Origin: Christensenella sp. UBA7703 | Lineage (GTDB): Bacteria; Bacillota; Clostridia; Christensenellales; CAG-138 | Direction: 5' to 3' | Assembly (NCBI GenBank): GCA_002482505.1 | Contig: DLGD01000011.1 | Span: 1 to 39,861 of the forward strand | Length of the DNA stretch: 39,861 nt | Part shown: piece after piece, positions 24,031 through 31,670 of the stretch | Layout: each line of letters starts with the position of its first letter | How positions within the stretch are numbered: the stretch's first letter is position 1 | Program-made: the position numbers and the translations under genes | Notes under the pieces: model-generated | What the model saw: the letters and a program-made list of their open reading frames with translations, nothing else | Database searches by the model: none | Told to the model about the DNA's origin: nothing

Positions 24031-26664
24031 ATGCGCCCCGAAATGGAAAAGACCTACGACCACGCACGCGTGGAAGGCACGCTCTACAAAACATGGGAAG
24101 AGCGCGGCTATTTTCACGCGCGCCCGAACACCGGCAAACCGCCATATACCATCGTGATTCCGCCGCCCAACATCACCGGACGGCTACACATGGGCCATGC
24201 CATCGACGAGACGCTGCAGGACGTGCTGATTCGCTATAAGCGCATGAGCGGTTATGAAGCGCTCTGGATGCCGGGCACCGACCACGCCTCGATTGCAACC
24301 GAGGTGAAGATTGTCGAGCAAATGGCGAAAGAAGGCTTAACCAAAAAAGACCTCGGACGTGAAGGCTTCTTAAAGCGCGCCTGGGCTTGGCGGGACGAAT
24401 ACGGCTCCACAATCGTGAAGCAGCTGCGCTACCTTGGCTCCTCCTGTGATTGGGAACGTGAACGCTTCACGATGGACGAAGGCTGCAGCAAGGCCGTCAC
24501 TAAAGTGTTTGTGAGCCTCTACAACAAGGGATTGATCTATCGCGGGGATCGCATCATCAACTGGTGCCCGGACTGCAAAACCGCGCTTTCGGATGCAGAG
24601 GTGGAGTATGAGGAGCAGCACAGCCACCTTTGGCATGTGCGCTATGACGCGCCAGACAAGAGCTATTCCATCACGGTTGCGACCACGCGCCCGGAAACGA
24701 TGCTTGGCGACACCGGCGTTGCGGTGAATCCCGAAGACCCGCGTTATCAGCACCTGATCGGCAAGACCGTCATCGTGCCCGCCGTGGGCAGAGAGATTCC
24801 GATCGTGGGGGACGAATACTGCGAAATGGAATTCGGCACAGGCGCCGTGAAGATCACTCCGGCGCACGACCCGAACGATTTTGAAGTTGCCATGCGGCAG
24901 GGGCTGCCTGTGATTCGCGTCTATACCGACGCGGGTTATATCAACGAAAACGGCGGCAAGTTTGTCGGCTTAGAACGCTTTGAGTGCCGCAAAGCGATTG
25001 TCAAAGAACTGGAAGAGAGCGGTAATCTCATCAAGATTGAGCCGTATGCGCATAACGTCGGCACCTGCTATCGCTGCCACTCCACGGTGGAACCCATCGT
25101 CTCGAAGCAATGGTTTGTGGATATGAAACCTCTGGCCGCGCCCGCGATTGACGCCGTGCGAAACGGGGAAGTGCGTTTTGTGCCGGAGCGGTTTGAGAAG
25201 ACGTATTTCAACTGGATGGACAACATCCGCGATTGGTGCATTTCACGTCAGCTCTGGTGGGGGCATCGGATTCCGGCATACTATTGTGATACCTGCGGCA
25301 AGATGGTCGTCTCGGAAGAGAAGCCGGACAAGTGCCCGGACTGTGGTGCACCAATCCGTCAGGACGAAGATGTGCTGGATACGTGGTTCAGCTCCGGCAT
25401 GTGGCCATTCTCCACGCTTGGCTATCCGGAACAGACGGAGGAGCTGAAGTATTTCTATCCGACCAGCACGCTTGTCACGGGCTATGACATCATCTTCTTC
25501 TGGGTGGCGCGTATGATCGTGTTTGGCTACGAAGTCATGCACGAGCGCCCGTTTGAGACGGTCTTTGTCCACGGCATCATGCGGGACAGCCAGGGCAGGA
25601 AGATGAGTAAATCCCTCGGCAATGGTATCGATCCGCTGGAAGTCATCGAAAAACACGGCGCGGATTCGCTCCGTTTCTCGCTGCTTGCCGGAAATTCCGC
25701 AGGAAACGACATGCGTTTCTATTGGGAAAAAGTAGAAGCCGCGCGTAACTTCTGCAACAAAATCTACAACGCATCCCGCTTTGTACTGATGGGTACGGAC
25801 GAGAACGCGGGTAAACTGCCGCCGGAAGACAAGCTGGAAATCGCGGACAAGTGGATTCTCAGCCGACTCAACGAGATCATCGCCGAGGTGACGAAAAATC
25901 TCGACGGGTACGAACTCGGCATGGCGGCACAGAAGATCTACGACTTCATCTGGTCGGAATATTGCGATTGGTACATCGAGATCGCAAAATCTCGTCTGTA
26001 TGGCGAAAACGCAGCGGAGAAGGCCGCCGTCAGCGCGGTGCTCATCCACGTGCTGAAAACCAGCCTGAAGCTGCTGCACCCGTTTATGCCGTTTATCACG
26101 GAGGAGATCTTCACCAAGCTCTCCGACGAACCCACGATCATGCTCTCCGCTTGGCCGCAGGTGGACGGGCGATTCAACGCATACAGCGAAGACTGTGCCC
26201 GTATGGAGCGTATGATGGAGCTGGTGCGTTCGATCCGCAACCTCCGCGCGGAGATGAAAGTGCCGCCGGCGCAGAGAATCGGCGCACGCCTCGTTGTGGA
26301 AGCGCAGGACGAATCGGCTTTTGCAACCATGACAGGGTACCTGGCGAAGCTCGCCGGTGTGGAAGGCGCAACTGTTTCAATCGAGACGGGCGAAATCCCC
26401 AAGAGCGACGTGCACATCGTCTGTGACGGCGTGGAGGCGGTCATTCCGCTCTCCTCACTGATCGATCCCGAGAAGGAACGCGCACGCATCACAAAAGAGA
26501 TTGATCGCGTCAGCGGAGATATTTCCCGTGCAAACGCAAAGCTCAATAACGAAGGCTTCCTCGCAAAAGCGCCGCAGAGTGTGGTCGACGAGGAAAAAGC
26601 GAAACTTGTCGCAGCGGAAGAGATGTTGAGCAAATTGCGCGAACGGTTTGAAACGCTCGCATAA
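24031..26664 (+). CDS. valS: Valyl-tRNA synthetase
   Basis: An 877-residue class I aminoacyl-tRNA synthetase that charges tRNA-Val. The nucleotide-binding motif is PPPNITGRLHMGHA, with HMGH at residues 53-56, and the second is GRKMSKSLGN. The editing domain lies between, with TTRPETMLGDTGVAV typical of the valine/isoleucine group. Cysteine pairs CPDCK and CDTCG...CPDCG suggest zinc sites. The C-terminus from about 810 is charged and heptad-like, the ValRS coiled-coil arm. Length is as expected for Gram-positive enzymes. The ATG at 24031 has GGGAGA upstream; the longer frame back to 23857 runs through the T-box terminator. Regulation is by the T-box leader. Confidence 0.97.
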   Translation: MRPEMEKTYDHARVEGTLYKTWEERGYFHARPNTGKPPYTIVIPPPNITGRLHMGHAIDETLQDVLIRYKRMSGYEALWMPGTDHASIATEVKIVEQMAKEGLTKKDLGREGFLKRAWAWRDEYGSTIVKQLRYLGSSCDWERERFTMDEGCSKAVTKVFVSLYNKGLIYRGDRIINWCPDCKTALSDAEVEYEEQHSHLWHVRYDAPDKSYSITVATTRPETMLGDTGVAVNPEDPRYQHLIGKTVIVPAVGREIPIVGDEYCEMEFGTGAVKITPAHDPNDFEVAMRQGLPVIRVYTDAGYINENGGKFVGLERFECRKAIVKELEESGNLIKIEPYAHNVGTCYRCHSTVEPIVSKQWFVDMKPLAAPAIDAVRNGEVRFVPERFEKTYFNWMDNIRDWCISRQLWWGHRIPAYYCDTCGKMVVSEEKPDKCPDCGAPIRQDEDVLDTWFSSGMWPFSTLGYPEQTEELKYFYPTSTLVTGYDIIFFWVARMIVFGYEVMHERPFETVFVHGIMRDSQGRKMSKSLGNGIDPLEVIEKHGADSLRFSLLAGNSAGNDMRFYWEKVEAARNFCNKIYNASRFVLMGTDENAGKLPPEDKLEIADKWILSRLNEIIAEVTKNLDGYELGMAAQKIYDFIWSEYCDWYIEIAKSRLYGENAAEKAAVSAVLIHVLKTSLKLLHPFMPFITEEIFTKLSDEPTIMLSAWPQVDGRFNAYSEDCARMERMMELVRSIRNLRAEMKVPPAQRIGARLVVEAQDESAFATMTGYLAKLAGVEGATVSIETGEIPKSDVHIVCDGVEAVIPLSSLIDPEKERARITKEIDRVSGDISRANAKLNNEGFLAKAPQSVVDEEKAKLVAAEEMLSKLRERFETLA

Positions 26665-26699
26665 AGCGATTTTCGCAAGAAAACTGCGCAAAAATCGCT
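26665..26699 (+). terminator. Possible hairpin terminator after valS
   Basis: AGCGATTTT (26665-26673) pairs with AAAATCGCT (26691-26699), with extra GC pairs in the apical part. No T-run follows, and the proC -10 box starts only 10 bases on. Termination activity is uncertain. Confidence 0.4.
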
Positions 26700-26705
26700 C
26701 GCATT

Positions 26706-26714
26706 TGGTATAAT
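26706..26714 (+). promoter_or_regulatory. Extended -10 promoter of proC
   Basis: TGGTATAAT matches the extended -10 pattern TGnTATAAT. The -35 region (TGCGCA at 26685, 18 bases away) is poor, which extended -10 promoters tolerate. Transcription would start about 22 bases before the proC ATG. Confidence 0.6.
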
Positions 26715-26742
26715 CAAGCAAAGCAAAAGGAGAACATGCGAT

Positions 26743-27555
26743 ATGCGTTCGAATGGTATCCGTCTTGGCGTCATTGGCGCGGGGAACATGGGGGAGGCGA
26801 TCCTGCGTGGATACCTCACCAGCGGTTATGCAACCGGCGATGAAACGTCCGTATTTGATCCGGACGCGGAGAAATGCCGCACGTTGGAACGCGACCTCGG
26901 CGTTACGGTTGCGCAGTCGCTTCCGTCGTTGATCGAAAGCAGCGATCTTCTGTTGATCGCAGTGAAACCGAACGTATGTACGCATTTATTTGAAGAGCAG
27001 TTTGACCGCTTTGCGGACAAGGCTGTTGTTTCCATCGCGGCAGGGTGGGGAGGGGAGCGCCTGAGAAATGCGCTTCCCGCCACCGCGCGCGTGCTACGGG
27101 TGATGCCGAATACGCCAGCGATGATCGGCGAAGGGATGATCGTGTTTGAATCCGGCGATTCACTGACGCAGAGTGAGCGCGCGTTTGCAGAAACGCTTTT
27201 TGGTTCGGTTGGCGATGTGATCAGCGTGGAACCCAAGCTCATGGACGCGGTGACCGCGGTCAGCGGCAGCGGGCCTGCGTATGTGTATCTATTCATTGAG
27301 GCGCTGGCAGACGGAGGCGTGAAAGCCGGGCTTCCGCGCCCGATCGCGCTCAAGCTCGCCGCTCAAACGGTTAAAGGTTCCGCCATGATGGTATCCGAAA
27401 CTGGAGTGCATCCGGGAGAGCTTAAGGATCGCGTTTGCTCGCCGGGCGGCACGACGATTGAAGCCGTTGCTGTGTTGGAACAAAAAGGTTTTCGCGGGGC
27501 TGTGATAGCCGCCGTGGATGCTTGCCGTGAAAAGTCGGAACGAATGAGCAAATAA
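26743..27555 (+). CDS. proC: Pyrroline-5-carboxylate reductase
   Basis: A 270-residue enzyme that reduces pyrroline-5-carboxylate to proline with NAD(P)H. The N-terminal dinucleotide-binding motif is GVIGAGNMGEAI. VMPNTPAMIGEGM lies mid-protein. The C-terminal dimer domain has AVSGSGPAYVYLFIEALADGG and HPGELKDRVCSPGGTTIEA, all characteristic. The ATG at 26743 has AAAGGAG 10 bases upstream; another ATG at 26735 is out of frame. With proA at 5299 it supplies the last two steps of proline synthesis, but the two genes are not in one operon, and proB is not in the window. Confidence 0.97.
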   Translation: MRSNGIRLGVIGAGNMGEAILRGYLTSGYATGDETSVFDPDAEKCRTLERDLGVTVAQSLPSLIESSDLLLIAVKPNVCTHLFEEQFDRFADKAVVSIAAGWGGERLRNALPATARVLRVMPNTPAMIGEGMIVFESGDSLTQSERAFAETLFGSVGDVISVEPKLMDAVTAVSGSGPAYVYLFIEALADGGVKAGLPRPIALKLAAQTVKGSAMMVSETGVHPGELKDRVCSPGGTTIEAVAVLEQKGFRGAVIAAVDACREKSERMSK

Positions 27556-27585
27556 TATATAATATACAATACGAAACGAGTAGGG

Positions 27586-28041
27586 ATGAAGCAGGAAGTT
27601 ACAATCTATACCGACGGCGCATGCTCCGGCAATCCGGGTCCGGGTGGTTGGGGTGCGATATTGATGTATCAAGCACAAAAAAAAGAACTCTCCGGATTTG
27701 AGCCGGAGACGACGAATAACCGTATGGAGCTGCGTGCGGTCATTGAAGCCGTGCGCGCGCTGAAGGTTTCGTGCAGCGTGAAGATTCATACGGACAGTGC
27801 TTACGTCTGTAACGCATTTCATCAAAGATGGCTGAACAACTGGCAGGCCAACGGCTGGAAAACGTCCGCTAAGCGCGACGTGGAAAATCAAGATCTCTGG
27901 CGCGAACTGCTGAGCGTTTTGAGCAAGCACACATACGAGTTTATCAAGGTCAAGGGTCATTCGGATAACCCGCTTAACAATCGCTGTGACGAGCTGGCAC
28001 GGCTCGCTATCAAGCAGGCAATCGCGTCTCAAACCATATAA
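27586..28041 (+). CDS. rnhA: Ribonuclease HI
   Basis: A 151-residue nuclease that cuts the RNA strand of RNA-DNA hybrids, removing primers and R-loops. The four acidic residues are visible: Asp in TDGACSGNPGPGGWGA, Glu in NNRMELRAVIEA, Asp in HTDSAYV, and Asp in NNRCDELAR. The basic handle region (HQRWLNNWQANGWKT) found in E. coli-type enzymes is present. VKGHSDNPLNN is also conserved. The ribosome binding site is weak (a GAG followed by GGG next to the ATG). A TATAAT at 27558-27563 may give it its own promoter, although the -35 box is unclear. Cotranscription with proC (30-base gap) is possible. Confidence 0.95.
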   Translation: MKQEVTIYTDGACSGNPGPGGWGAILMYQAQKKELSGFEPETTNNRMELRAVIEAVRALKVSCSVKIHTDSAYVCNAFHQRWLNNWQANGWKTSAKRDVENQDLWRELLSVLSKHTYEFIKVKGHSDNPLNNRCDELARLAIKQAIASQTI

Positions 28042-28068
28042 TTACCTTTCACTACCTTTTTTAGCATA

Positions 28069-28102
28069 AACTATTCGTTAAACTTGTCTTTAACGAATAG
28101 TT
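28069..28102. repeat. Perfect 14-6-14 inverted repeat over the recombinase promoter
   Basis: AACTATTCGTTAAA (28069-28082) and its exact complement TTTAACGAATAGTT (28089-28102) flank the 6-base centre CTTGTC. The site covers the -35 box and most of the spacer of the recombinase promoter. Neither strand has a T-run, so it is not a terminator. It could be an operator or a recombination site: XerC/XerD dif sites also have a 6-base centre, but with 11-base, less symmetric arms. Confidence 0.75.
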
Positions 28103-28112
28103 GTGATAGAAT
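28084..28112 (+). promoter_or_regulatory. Promoter of the tyrosine recombinase gene
   Basis: TTGTCT (28084-28089), 17 bases, then TAGAAT (28107-28112). The -10 box overlaps an ATG at 28111, so that ATG cannot be the translation start. The promoter lies inside the inverted repeat. Confidence 0.6.
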
Positions 28113-28149
28113 GAAAGCATCCAATTTGGACAGTTTTGAGGCGATTTTG

Positions 28150-29196
28150 ATGGCAAACTCCTATCACACAGCACTCAACAAAGACTACACCCTCAAGATC
28201 CGCGCGTTGCTCACGGAGCTTCCCGTGCTTTGCGGATCGTTTTTTCGCGCGATCGACAGCCAAACATCTGTGCTGACGAGATATGCTTACGCGGTAGACC
28301 TGCGCGGATTCTTTCAATTTGCCGCACAGCAGGAAGACCTGTACCTTGGCAGGGACATCCCCTCCCTCACCGCAGCCGACTTGGAAAAGGTTCAAGCATA
28401 CCATATTGAACTGTTTTTAACCGAGGTGTCATTCTATCAAAAGGGCGAGCGCGAATGGGTCAATCAGGAGCGCGCGAAGGCCAGAAAACTCTCCTCCTTA
28501 CGCTCTTTTTTTAAGTTTTTGCATAAACAGGAATATCTGCCGACGAATGTGGCAGCTCTAGTCGATATTCCGAAGTTGAACGAAAAAGCGATTATCCGGT
28601 TGGAGCCAAACGAGGTTGCAGACTTGCTGGACCTCGCAGAAAACGGCGAAGGGTTAACTGAACGACAGAAGGCTTATCACGAGGCGACAAAGGTGCGCGA
28701 CGTCGCGATTCTAACCCTCTTTCTTGGTACGGGAATCCGTATCAGTGAGTTGGTCGGGATCGATCTTGGAGATATTGACTTTGATAACAATGCCTTCGTC
28801 GTCACCCGAAAAGGCGGCAGCGAAGACATCTTAAACTTTGGAGATGAAGTGCATCAGGCTCTTCGGGACTACTACGCCGTCCGCGAAAAACAGTCTGCCC
28901 TTCCGGGAAATGAGCGCGCGCTGTTTCTCTCCATGCAACGCAAACGAATCAATGTCCGCTCGGTTGAGTTACTGGTTAAAAAATACGCGAAACTGGCGGC
29001 TCCGCTTAAGAAGATCACGCCGCACAAACTCAGAAGTACTTATGGCACAATGCTCTATCATGAGACTGAGGACATCTACCTCGTAGCGGATGTGTTGGGG
29101 CACAAGGACGTCAACACGACGAGAAAGCACTACGCCGCATCCAGCGAGGAGCACAAACGAATCGCCGCGAAGAAGATCAAGCTGCGCGATGATTAG
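28150..29196 (+). CDS. Tyrosine recombinase, XerC/XerD-like
   Basis: A 348-residue site-specific recombinase. The N-terminal SAM-like domain (about 30-140) binds the core site. The catalytic domain has all six expected residues: Arg197 in GTGIRISELV, Lys221 in TRKGG, His292 and Arg295 in PHKLRSTYG, His318 in LGHKDVNTT and the nucleophile Tyr328 in RKHYAA. It is slightly longer than typical XerC/D (about 300), owing to an N-terminal extension. The ATG at 28150 has GAGG 8 bases upstream; earlier starts lie in the promoter. The stop codon TAG is the first three bases of the neighbouring palindromic element. It may be the chromosome-dimer recombinase or a relative; no phage genes accompany it. 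Confidence 0.92.
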   Translation: MANSYHTALNKDYTLKIRALLTELPVLCGSFFRAIDSQTSVLTRYAYAVDLRGFFQFAAQQEDLYLGRDIPSLTAADLEKVQAYHIELFLTEVSFYQKGEREWVNQERAKARKLSSLRSFFKFLHKQEYLPTNVAALVDIPKLNEKAIIRLEPNEVADLLDLAENGEGLTERQKAYHEATKVRDVAILTLFLGTGIRISELVGIDLGDIDFDNNAFVVTRKGGSEDILNFGDEVHQALRDYYAVREKQSALPGNERALFLSMQRKRINVRSVELLVKKYAKLAAPLKKITPHKLRSTYGTMLYHETEDIYLVADVLGHKDVNTTRKHYAASSEEHKRIAAKKIKLRDD

Positions 29197-29357
29197 AGTG
29201 TGTTTCTAAAATGCGGCGAGTGCAGACCGCGTGGATTTTTTGCCGATTTGAGGAACAAAACCGCAGGAATAGCAGCGCTATTTCAAGGTTGAAGTGACGA
29301 AAAAGCGGTGAAAAAGGCACCGGCTCTGTGCCACCGTGCTTTTAGAAACACACTCTA
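29194..29357. mobile_element. MITE-like palindromic element with 18-bp terminal inverted repeats
   Basis: TAGAGTGTGTTTCTAAAA (29194-29211) and its exact complement (29340-29357) bound a 164-bp segment. The interior is an imperfect palindrome throughout. Its centre is AATAGC-AGC-GCTATT (29268-29282), and the loop AGC falls at the exact midpoint, so either strand could fold into one long hairpin. No reading frame is inside. The ends begin TA, which would fit insertion at a TA dinucleotide as with IS630/Tc1-type elements, but no parent transposase is seen. Both flanking genes end at TAG codons lying in the two repeats. A convergent bidirectional terminator is the main alternative. Confidence 0.65.
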
Positions 29358-29681
29358 GCGTTTCGGATGATTGCGCCGGACGCGAACGCCATACGTCATC
29401 GGGAGAGTTTTTGTCTCCACCAGCGGTCCATCCTGCCATTCATCATACAGATCCGGCACAAAGCCATCTTCCGAATCAATGGTCGACGGATCTACACTCT
29501 CCGGCACATAATCGTCGCCAAAGAACACGCCGGAGATCGGAATCTGCGCAAATGCGCGCGTATCCTCATCCAGACACCGGAAGCAATTATCGCAAATCTT
29601 GTTTGGATCAAGCTCGCAACGATCGTCGCACGCACCACAATCGTTACAAACTTTATCAGCTTGTAAAACACATCTCTTCAT
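29355..29681 (-). CDS. Small cysteine-rich protein, possible iron-sulfur or zinc binder
   Basis: A 108-residue protein of no family I recognise. Its first 40 residues hold eight cysteines: Cys4, then C12-x2-C15-x2-C18-x3-C22 (a ferredoxin-like spacing), then C30-x2-C33-x2-C36. The rest is acidic with a basic C-terminal end, RVRRNHPKR. No signal or membrane segment. The ATG at 29681 is preceded by GGTGA, a weak site; a longer frame to 29717 would cross the promoter start. It is divergent from lexA and shares its regulatory region with an SOS box, so induction by DNA damage is likely. Its stop codon lies inside the palindromic element. Metal binding is inferred from cysteine spacing. Confidence 0.7.
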   Translation of the reverse strand: MKRCVLQADKVCNDCGACDDRCELDPNKICDNCFRCLDEDTRAFAQIPISGVFFGDDYVPESVDPSTIDSEDGFVPDLYDEWQDGPLVETKTLPMTYGVRVRRNHPKR

Positions 29682-29700
29682 AAAAAAATCACCAGTCTTC

Positions 29701-29714
29701 CGAACATATGTTTG
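29701..29714. promoter_or_regulatory. SOS box (LexA operator)
   Basis: CGAACATATGTTTG fits the Gram-positive LexA consensus CGAAC-N4-GTTYG, with one base short of perfect symmetry. It overlaps the -35 box of the lexA promoter and sits just after the start point of the divergent minus-strand promoter, so one site could repress both genes. Confidence 0.88.
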
Positions 29715-29740
29715 CAATATTTGGGAGTATATGTTAAAAT
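29712..29740 (+). promoter_or_regulatory. Promoter of lexA
   Basis: TTGCAA (29712-29717), 17 bases, TAAAAT (29735-29740). The -35 box overlaps the SOS box, as expected for an autoregulated lexA gene. Confidence 0.75.
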
Positions 29741-29754
29741 CATTTTAAAGTCAA
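29726..29754 (-). promoter_or_regulatory. Promoter of the cysteine-rich gene
   Basis: On the minus strand TTGACT (29749-29754) and TATACT (29726-29731) are spaced by 17 bases. It is interleaved with the lexA promoter on the other strand, so the two polymerases could not bind together. Confidence 0.7.
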
Positions 29755-29788
29755 GCGGTATCCCGCGAACGGAGGTTGTTCAATCACC

Positions 29789-30415
29789 ATGAAAAAATTA
29801 GCCGATCCCCAACAGGTGATTCTGGATTATATGATTTCGTTTACCGAAGAACATGCATATCCCCCTTCGGTTCGGGAAATCTGCGCCGCTGTTGGGCTAA
29901 AATCGACGGCAACGGTGCACACGCACCTGCGAAATCTGGAAAAGCGGGGTCTGATCACACGTGATCCTTCCAAGCAGCGCGCAGTGTTCATCAACACCGA
30001 TCTACTCCCCGATAGAGAAGTAAAACAACACTCGGTCCCGCTGATTGGCCGTGTAGCTGCCGGTATTCCAATGCTTGCCACGGAGAATATTGAGGATGCA
30101 TTTCCGCTTCCCGACATGCTGATGCACGGCAAAGAGCCGGAAGAAGTCTATATGCTCCGCGTTGATGGCGAAAGTATGCGCGACGCGGGAATTCGAGACG
30201 GAGACATCCTTGTAGTCAACCACAATTGCAGTTGCACCAATGGCGACATCGTCGTTGCCCGCGTGCAGGGCGAGAGCGCAACGGTCAAGCGCTTCTTCCG
30301 TGAGAAAGAACGGGTACGGTTACAACCCGAAAACGAGTTGTTTGAGCCGATCTATGTTTCGTTTGACGATGTCGAAATCTCCGGCAAGGTCATCGGTCTC
30401 CTGCGCACGATCTGA
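29789..30415 (+). CDS. lexA: LexA SOS repressor
   Basis: A 208-residue repressor-protease controlling the DNA-damage response. The winged helix-turn-helix covers about 24-55 (PPSVREICAAVGLKSTATVH). The self-cleavage bond is Ala91-Gly92 in RVAAGIPM. The catalytic pair is Ser129 in VDGESMRDAG and Lys167 in ATVKRFF. Length is typical. GGAGG lies 13 bases before the ATG, longer than ideal, but no better in-frame start exists. The gene is autoregulated through the SOS box at 29701-29714. In B. subtilis the divergent partner is yneA, a division inhibitor; here it is the cysteine-rich gene. It converges with the PLP lyase gene with only 4 bases between stops. Confidence 0.97.
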   Translation: MKKLADPQQVILDYMISFTEEHAYPPSVREICAAVGLKSTATVHTHLRNLEKRGLITRDPSKQRAVFINTDLLPDREVKQHSVPLIGRVAAGIPMLATENIEDAFPLPDMLMHGKEPEEVYMLRVDGESMRDAGIRDGDILVVNHNCSCTNGDIVVARVQGESATVKRFFREKERVRLQPENELFEPIYVSFDDVEISGKVIGLLRTI

Positions 30416-30419
30416 TGCA

Positions 30420-31670
30420 CTAAAACCCCTGACGAATCAGCTCATCACAAGCCAGCATGCAGGCGATTCGCGCGTGCGCATAGGTGAGCGCTCCTTGTAG
30501 ATAGGCGGTATATGGCGCACGGATCGGTCCGTCTGCGCTGAGTTCGGTGGTTGCGCCCTGTACAAACGCTCCTGCCGCCATCACCACCTGATCTTCATAG
30601 CCCGGCATATCCCACGGTTCCGGTGACACAAAGCTGTCCACCGGGGCCGCTTTTTGTATGCTCTTGCAAAACGCAACGAGGGAATCCGCATCCGGAAACT
30701 GCACGGCTTGTATGATGTCAGATCGGTGCGCATCGTATAGCGGCATCGTCAGCAAACTGAGCTGTTCAAACACGCGTGCAAAGAGGACTGCGCCTTTCAC
30801 GCACTGCGCAGTAACATGCGGCGCGAGAAACAAACCCTGATAAAACAAACGATAATCGCCCGCATAGGAACCCACCTCCGCACCCATGCCGGGCACGGTC
30901 ATGCGCTGCGCAATGCGGTCGATAAGGTCTTCCCTTCCCGCAATATATCCGCCGGTTGGCGCGAGCCCGCCACCGGGGTTTTTGATGAGCGAACCCGCGA
31001 TGAGATCCGCGCCTTGCGCCGTGGGCTCCGTCGCCTCCACAAACTCGCCATAGCAATTATCGACGAGAATAATCGCATCCGGGAACCACGCACGGATGTG
31101 ATCAAACGCGTCCTTCATCTGCGTCATTGTGACTGCTTCCCGCCAGGCGTATCCTCGCGAGCGCTGCGCATAGACAATTTTGATGTTTTTGCTGTTAACC
31201 TGCTGAATCGCGGGAAGATCGATGTTACCCTTTTCGGTTAACGCAATCGATTGGAACGAAACACCCATCCGCTTGAGCGAATTTGGCGCGTCTCCGCGTA
31301 CTCCGATTGCTTCGAGCAGTGTATCATACGGATCACCCGTGATGGAGAGAATCCGATCGCCCGGCTCGACAAGTCCCGACAGAGCAGTAAAGATTGCATG
31401 CGTTCCGTTGACAAACTGCGGACGCACGAGCGCCTTTTGCGCCATCAGCGCATGCGCAAACACGCGATCCAGCGTATCTCTGCCGATGTCGTCATATCCA
31501 TACCCTGTGGTGGGCGTAAAGTGCCGCGTACTCACGCGCTCCTGCCAGAACGTCTCCAGAACGCGTTGCTGGTTGACCATCTCCACCGCGTCCACGCGGC
31601 GAAAGACGTCCTCCAAATATCGTTCCGCACTCCAGACCAGTTCTCTTGCGCGGTCGGTTGTTTCGATCAT
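30420..31670 (-). CDS. PLP-dependent methionine gamma-lyase-like protein (YnbB type)
   Basis: A 416-residue fold-type I pyridoxal phosphate enzyme of the family often labelled aluminium resistance protein or YnbB. The probable cofactor lysine is in GSLIKNPGGGLAPTGGYIAG, and the aspartate contacting the pyridine nitrogen is probably in IILVDNCYGEFVE. TTGYGYDDIGRDTLDRVFA near residue 55 is typical of the group. The family is annotated by similarity to cystathionine/methionine lyases; its physiological reaction is not established. The ATG at 31670 overlaps the miaA stop by 4 bases, so it is translationally coupled. In B. subtilis ynbB also lies shortly downstream of miaA. Confidence 0.9.
   Translation of the reverse strand: MIETTDRARELVWSAERYLEDVFRRVDAVEMVNQQRVLETFWQERVSTRHFTPTTGYGYDDIGRDTLDRVFAHALMAQKALVRPQFVNGTHAIFTALSGLVEPGDRILSITGDPYDTLLEAIGVRGDAPNSLKRMGVSFQSIALTEKGNIDLPAIQQVNSKNIKIVYAQRSRGYAWREAVTMTQMKDAFDHIRAWFPDAIILVDNCYGEFVEATEPTAQGADLIAGSLIKNPGGGLAPTGGYIAGREDLIDRIAQRMTVPGMGAEVGSYAGDYRLFYQGLFLAPHVTAQCVKGAVLFARVFEQLSLLTMPLYDAHRSDIIQAVQFPDADSLVAFCKSIQKAAPVDSFVSPEPWDMPGYEDQVVMAAGAFVQGATTELSADGPIRAPYTAYLQGALTYAHARIACMLACDELIRQGF

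Noticed and set aside
28111..28149. Upstream ATG at 28111 as the start of the recombinase
   Set aside because: It overlaps the promoter -10 box and lacks a ribosome site, whereas the ATG at 28150 has GAGG 8 bases before it.
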